Shown one piece after another: positions 33,873-35,359 of a stretch of 35,359 bases of DNA. The stretch comes from Pseudomonadota bacterium (GTDB taxonomy: Bacteria > Pseudomonadota > Gammaproteobacteria > Acidiferrobacterales > UBA6901). The notes beneath the pieces were generated by a model. The model was given only the letters and a program-made list of their open reading frames with translations, ran no database searches and was not told the origin of the DNA. The DNA is taken from NCBI GenBank assembly GCA_021819085.1, contig JAKASJ010000030.1:1-35359 (forward strand), written 5' to 3'. Made by a program: the position numbers and the translations under genes. The first letter of the stretch is position 1; each line of letters begins with the position of its first letter.

Positions 33873-35080
33873 CAGGAAATCGAGCCGGACCTGAGGTCCA
33901 GTCCCGGCAGGTCCCGCGCTGACTCCTGACCGAGAAATGCCAGCAACTCCTCACGCCGTTGCAGCGTGTCAGCGTAACCTAGCGCGATCAGCTCCTGGCA
34001 GTACGGCTTCTCAAACAGCAGATAACTGATCAGATCTCCGCTGCCCCGTTCAAATGCGCCAAGACCGCGCAGCATGAATTGCACTGGCTTGGGGAAATTG
34101 TGCTTATGGTGCTCGGCGATTTCGCGTGGATCACGGCTGGGTGAAATAAGCATCGCGCCGATGGTACGCAAGTGTGCGGTGCGATCCTGTTTGGTAAGGT
34201 GCTCCGCTGGAATCAGACGCAGGGTTTCGTTGATGCGCCGCAGGCGTTCGAGATCTGCCTCGAGAGCGTCGAGGAAGATGCTGGTGAGGACATGACCGCC
34301 GATCTGCGCCAGCGACGGATAATCCTGGGGGCTCGCCGCTCGCGGCGGCTGGCCGTTGTTTTCTGGACGAACACCGATCACCAGGATGCGGTCGGCGCCC
34401 AGATGTATCGCCGGGCTCATGGGTGCCATCTGGCGCATCGACCCGTCACCGAAGTATTCACGCTGGAGCCTGACTGCCTCGAACACAAACGGGATTGCCG
34501 ATGACGCCATTAGATGTTCGATTGTTATCTTCGTCGCTACCCCGACCCGCGTCGCACGTTTCCAGGACATCTGCGTTGACGCTGCCTGGAAGAAGCTGAC
34601 CGCCTGGCCGGAGGTATAGCCGGATGCCGCGATGCAGAGTGCGTGCAGATAGCCGGCATCGATCGACTGCTGGATGCGATCACAGGGAAGATAGCGCTGC
34701 AGCAGGCGGCACAAAGGGGCCCGGTCCAGCAACGCGACCGGATTGCCCCTGCCCATGCCGACGAGAAACAGCGCGGCCAGCCAGCGAGCCCAGTTTACAA
34801 ACAGTCCGCGCGCATCGGCCCGGAACACCTGATTGACGTGAAAGCTGCTCCAGACTTTTTCAAGGCGGCGTGCCGCCTGCTGAAAGTTGCGTGCATAGAT
34901 CGCCAGTGCAGCGGAATTGATCGCGCCAGCAGAGGCCCCGCAAATGATTGCAAACGGGTTGGGCGTTCCCGGCGGTAGCATCTCGGCTATGGCCTTGAGC
35001 ACGCCCACCTGGTAGGCCGCACGCGCTCCGCCACCGGACATGATCAGTCCGATCCTGGGTCTGCTTGGCCGCTCGTCCAT
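33872..35080 (-). CDS. Patatin-like phospholipase
   Basis: Patatin-like proteins are Ser-Asp lipid acyl hydrolases. The 402-residue product shows the oxyanion loop SGGGARAAYQ (15-24), the nucleophile S50 in GASAG and the catalytic D212 in FGDGSMR, in the right order and spacing. After about residue 280 a charged helical region follows (DALEADLERLRRINETL) that is typical of the DUF3336-free RssA-like group. No signal peptide is seen. ATG 35080 with AGGA upstream begins just before the domain; in-frame starts up to 35275 would add an unrelated 65-residue leader. The DUF2905 gene overlaps its end. Confidence 0.92.
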   Translation of the reverse strand: MDERPSRPRIGLIMSGGGARAAYQVGVLKAIAEMLPPGTPNPFAIICGASAGAINSAALAIYARNFQQAARRLEKVWSSFHVNQVFRADARGLFVNWARWLAALFLVGMGRGNPVALLDRAPLCRLLQRYLPCDRIQQSIDAGYLHALCIAASGYTSGQAVSFFQAASTQMSWKRATRVGVATKITIEHLMASSAIPFVFEAVRLQREYFGDGSMRQMAPMSPAIHLGADRILVIGVRPENNGQPPRAASPQDYPSLAQIGGHVLTSIFLDALEADLERLRRINETLRLIPAEHLTKQDRTAHLRTIGAMLISPSRDPREIAEHHKHNFPKPVQFMLRGLGAFERGSGDLISYLLFEKPYCQELIALGYADTLQRREELLAFLGQESARDLPGLDLRSGSIS

Positions 35081-35271
35081 AACCCCATCCTGGGCCGGTG
35101 CCTTTACACAAGTATTAGCAAATATGGTGCCAAAGGTTAAGCCCGGCGGTTTGCCGATGGGCTGGCACCGCCCTCCGTGGCGGCCCTGGACGTATGGAAC
35201 GAGCGCCGTCGACAGGGGCCGCCTCGCCGCTGCCTTAGTACCCTGGCCCATAAATTCGGTGACGTATTTGC

Positions 35272-35358
35272 TCACGCAGCCTGGGCGAGCATTTGCTCGT
35301 GCGCCTGGATTTTAGAGAGAAGCACCTCAAGGTCATGGCGCGTGAATTTCCATTCGAA
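35272..35358 (-). CDS. C-terminal fragment of an unknown (possibly transposase) protein
   Basis: The last 28 codons of a gene entering from the right edge: FEWKFTRHDLEVLLSKIQAH and then EQMLAQAA before a TGA at 35272-35274. The WKFTR-DL...L style resembles the C-termini of IS630-like transposases, but this is from memory and the piece is short. It reads in the same direction as the patatin gene. Confidence 0.4.
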   Translation of the reverse strand, partial: FEWKFTRHDLEVLLSKIQAHEQMLAQAA

Positions 35359-35359
35359 A

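Noticed and set aside
1-35359. CRISPR arrays, tRNA or rRNA genes
   Set aside because: No spaced direct repeats, cloverleaf sequences or rRNA-like segments were seen by eye on either strand.

Overview
The window looks like chromosomal DNA of a GC-rich, chemolithotrophic sulfur-oxidising proteobacterium, most likely a gammaproteobacterium. It carries the start of a dsrAB operon (siroheme sulfite reductase), a SCO protein and heme A synthase, many nitric-oxide/denitrification accessory genes, a Dnr-type regulator with molybdenum cofactor genes, and a probable outer-membrane porin-cytochrome. A group near Acidiferrobacter/Sulfuricaulis would fit, but this is inference from gene content, not a computed placement.

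Layout. 1-1632: dsrA and the 5' part of dsrB on the minus strand, with a perfect FNR/Dnr-type palindrome upstream. 2299-5833: sco and ctaA on the plus strand, separated by a complete insertion sequence (3135-4498). 6049-10485: a plus-strand NO-response block, made of an NnrS-like gene and then a tightly coupled operon (hemerythrin, large polytopic membrane protein, SirB-type protein, DUF2249-hemerythrin). 10805-13028: minus-strand secreted SodC/CHRD-like protein and a Cyc2-like cytochrome-barrel fusion. 13562-18132: minus-strand housekeeping and small genes (DUF3617, a frameshifted yip1 relic, rsmE, PAQR/hemolysin III, DksA-like, DUF72). 18656-21614: minus-strand operon of a 4-helix membrane protein, a GcvH/LbpA-like lipoyl carrier, a thioredoxin fused to the same 4-helix module, and moeA. 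21709-23511: divergent dnr-moaB-moaC. 23606-27496: DUF2892 and an 1179-residue fused flavin/Fe-S oxidoreductase with the domain order of NfnL plus NfnS. 28047-35358: HD-GYP protein, orphan ParA ATPase, ClC protein, DUF2905, patatin, and a truncated transposase-like C-terminus.

The main signal is regulatory. Five TTGA(T/C)-N4-(A/G)TCAA palindromes lie upstream of dsrA, the NnrS-like gene, the hemerythrin operon, the cytochrome-barrel gene and the 4-helix/lipoyl/thioredoxin operon. At four of them a -10-like hexamer sits where a class II (about -41.5) Dnr/FNR promoter would put it. The dnr gene lies in the window beside one of these sites. Several of the probable target proteins also share a short transmembrane motif (H-x16-[H/Q]-x-LP-x-x-x-G-x-P) that resembles the NnrS core. 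I read the window as an NO/oxygen-responsive regulon combining sulfur oxidation, NO protection and new heme/thiol/lipoyl membrane components.
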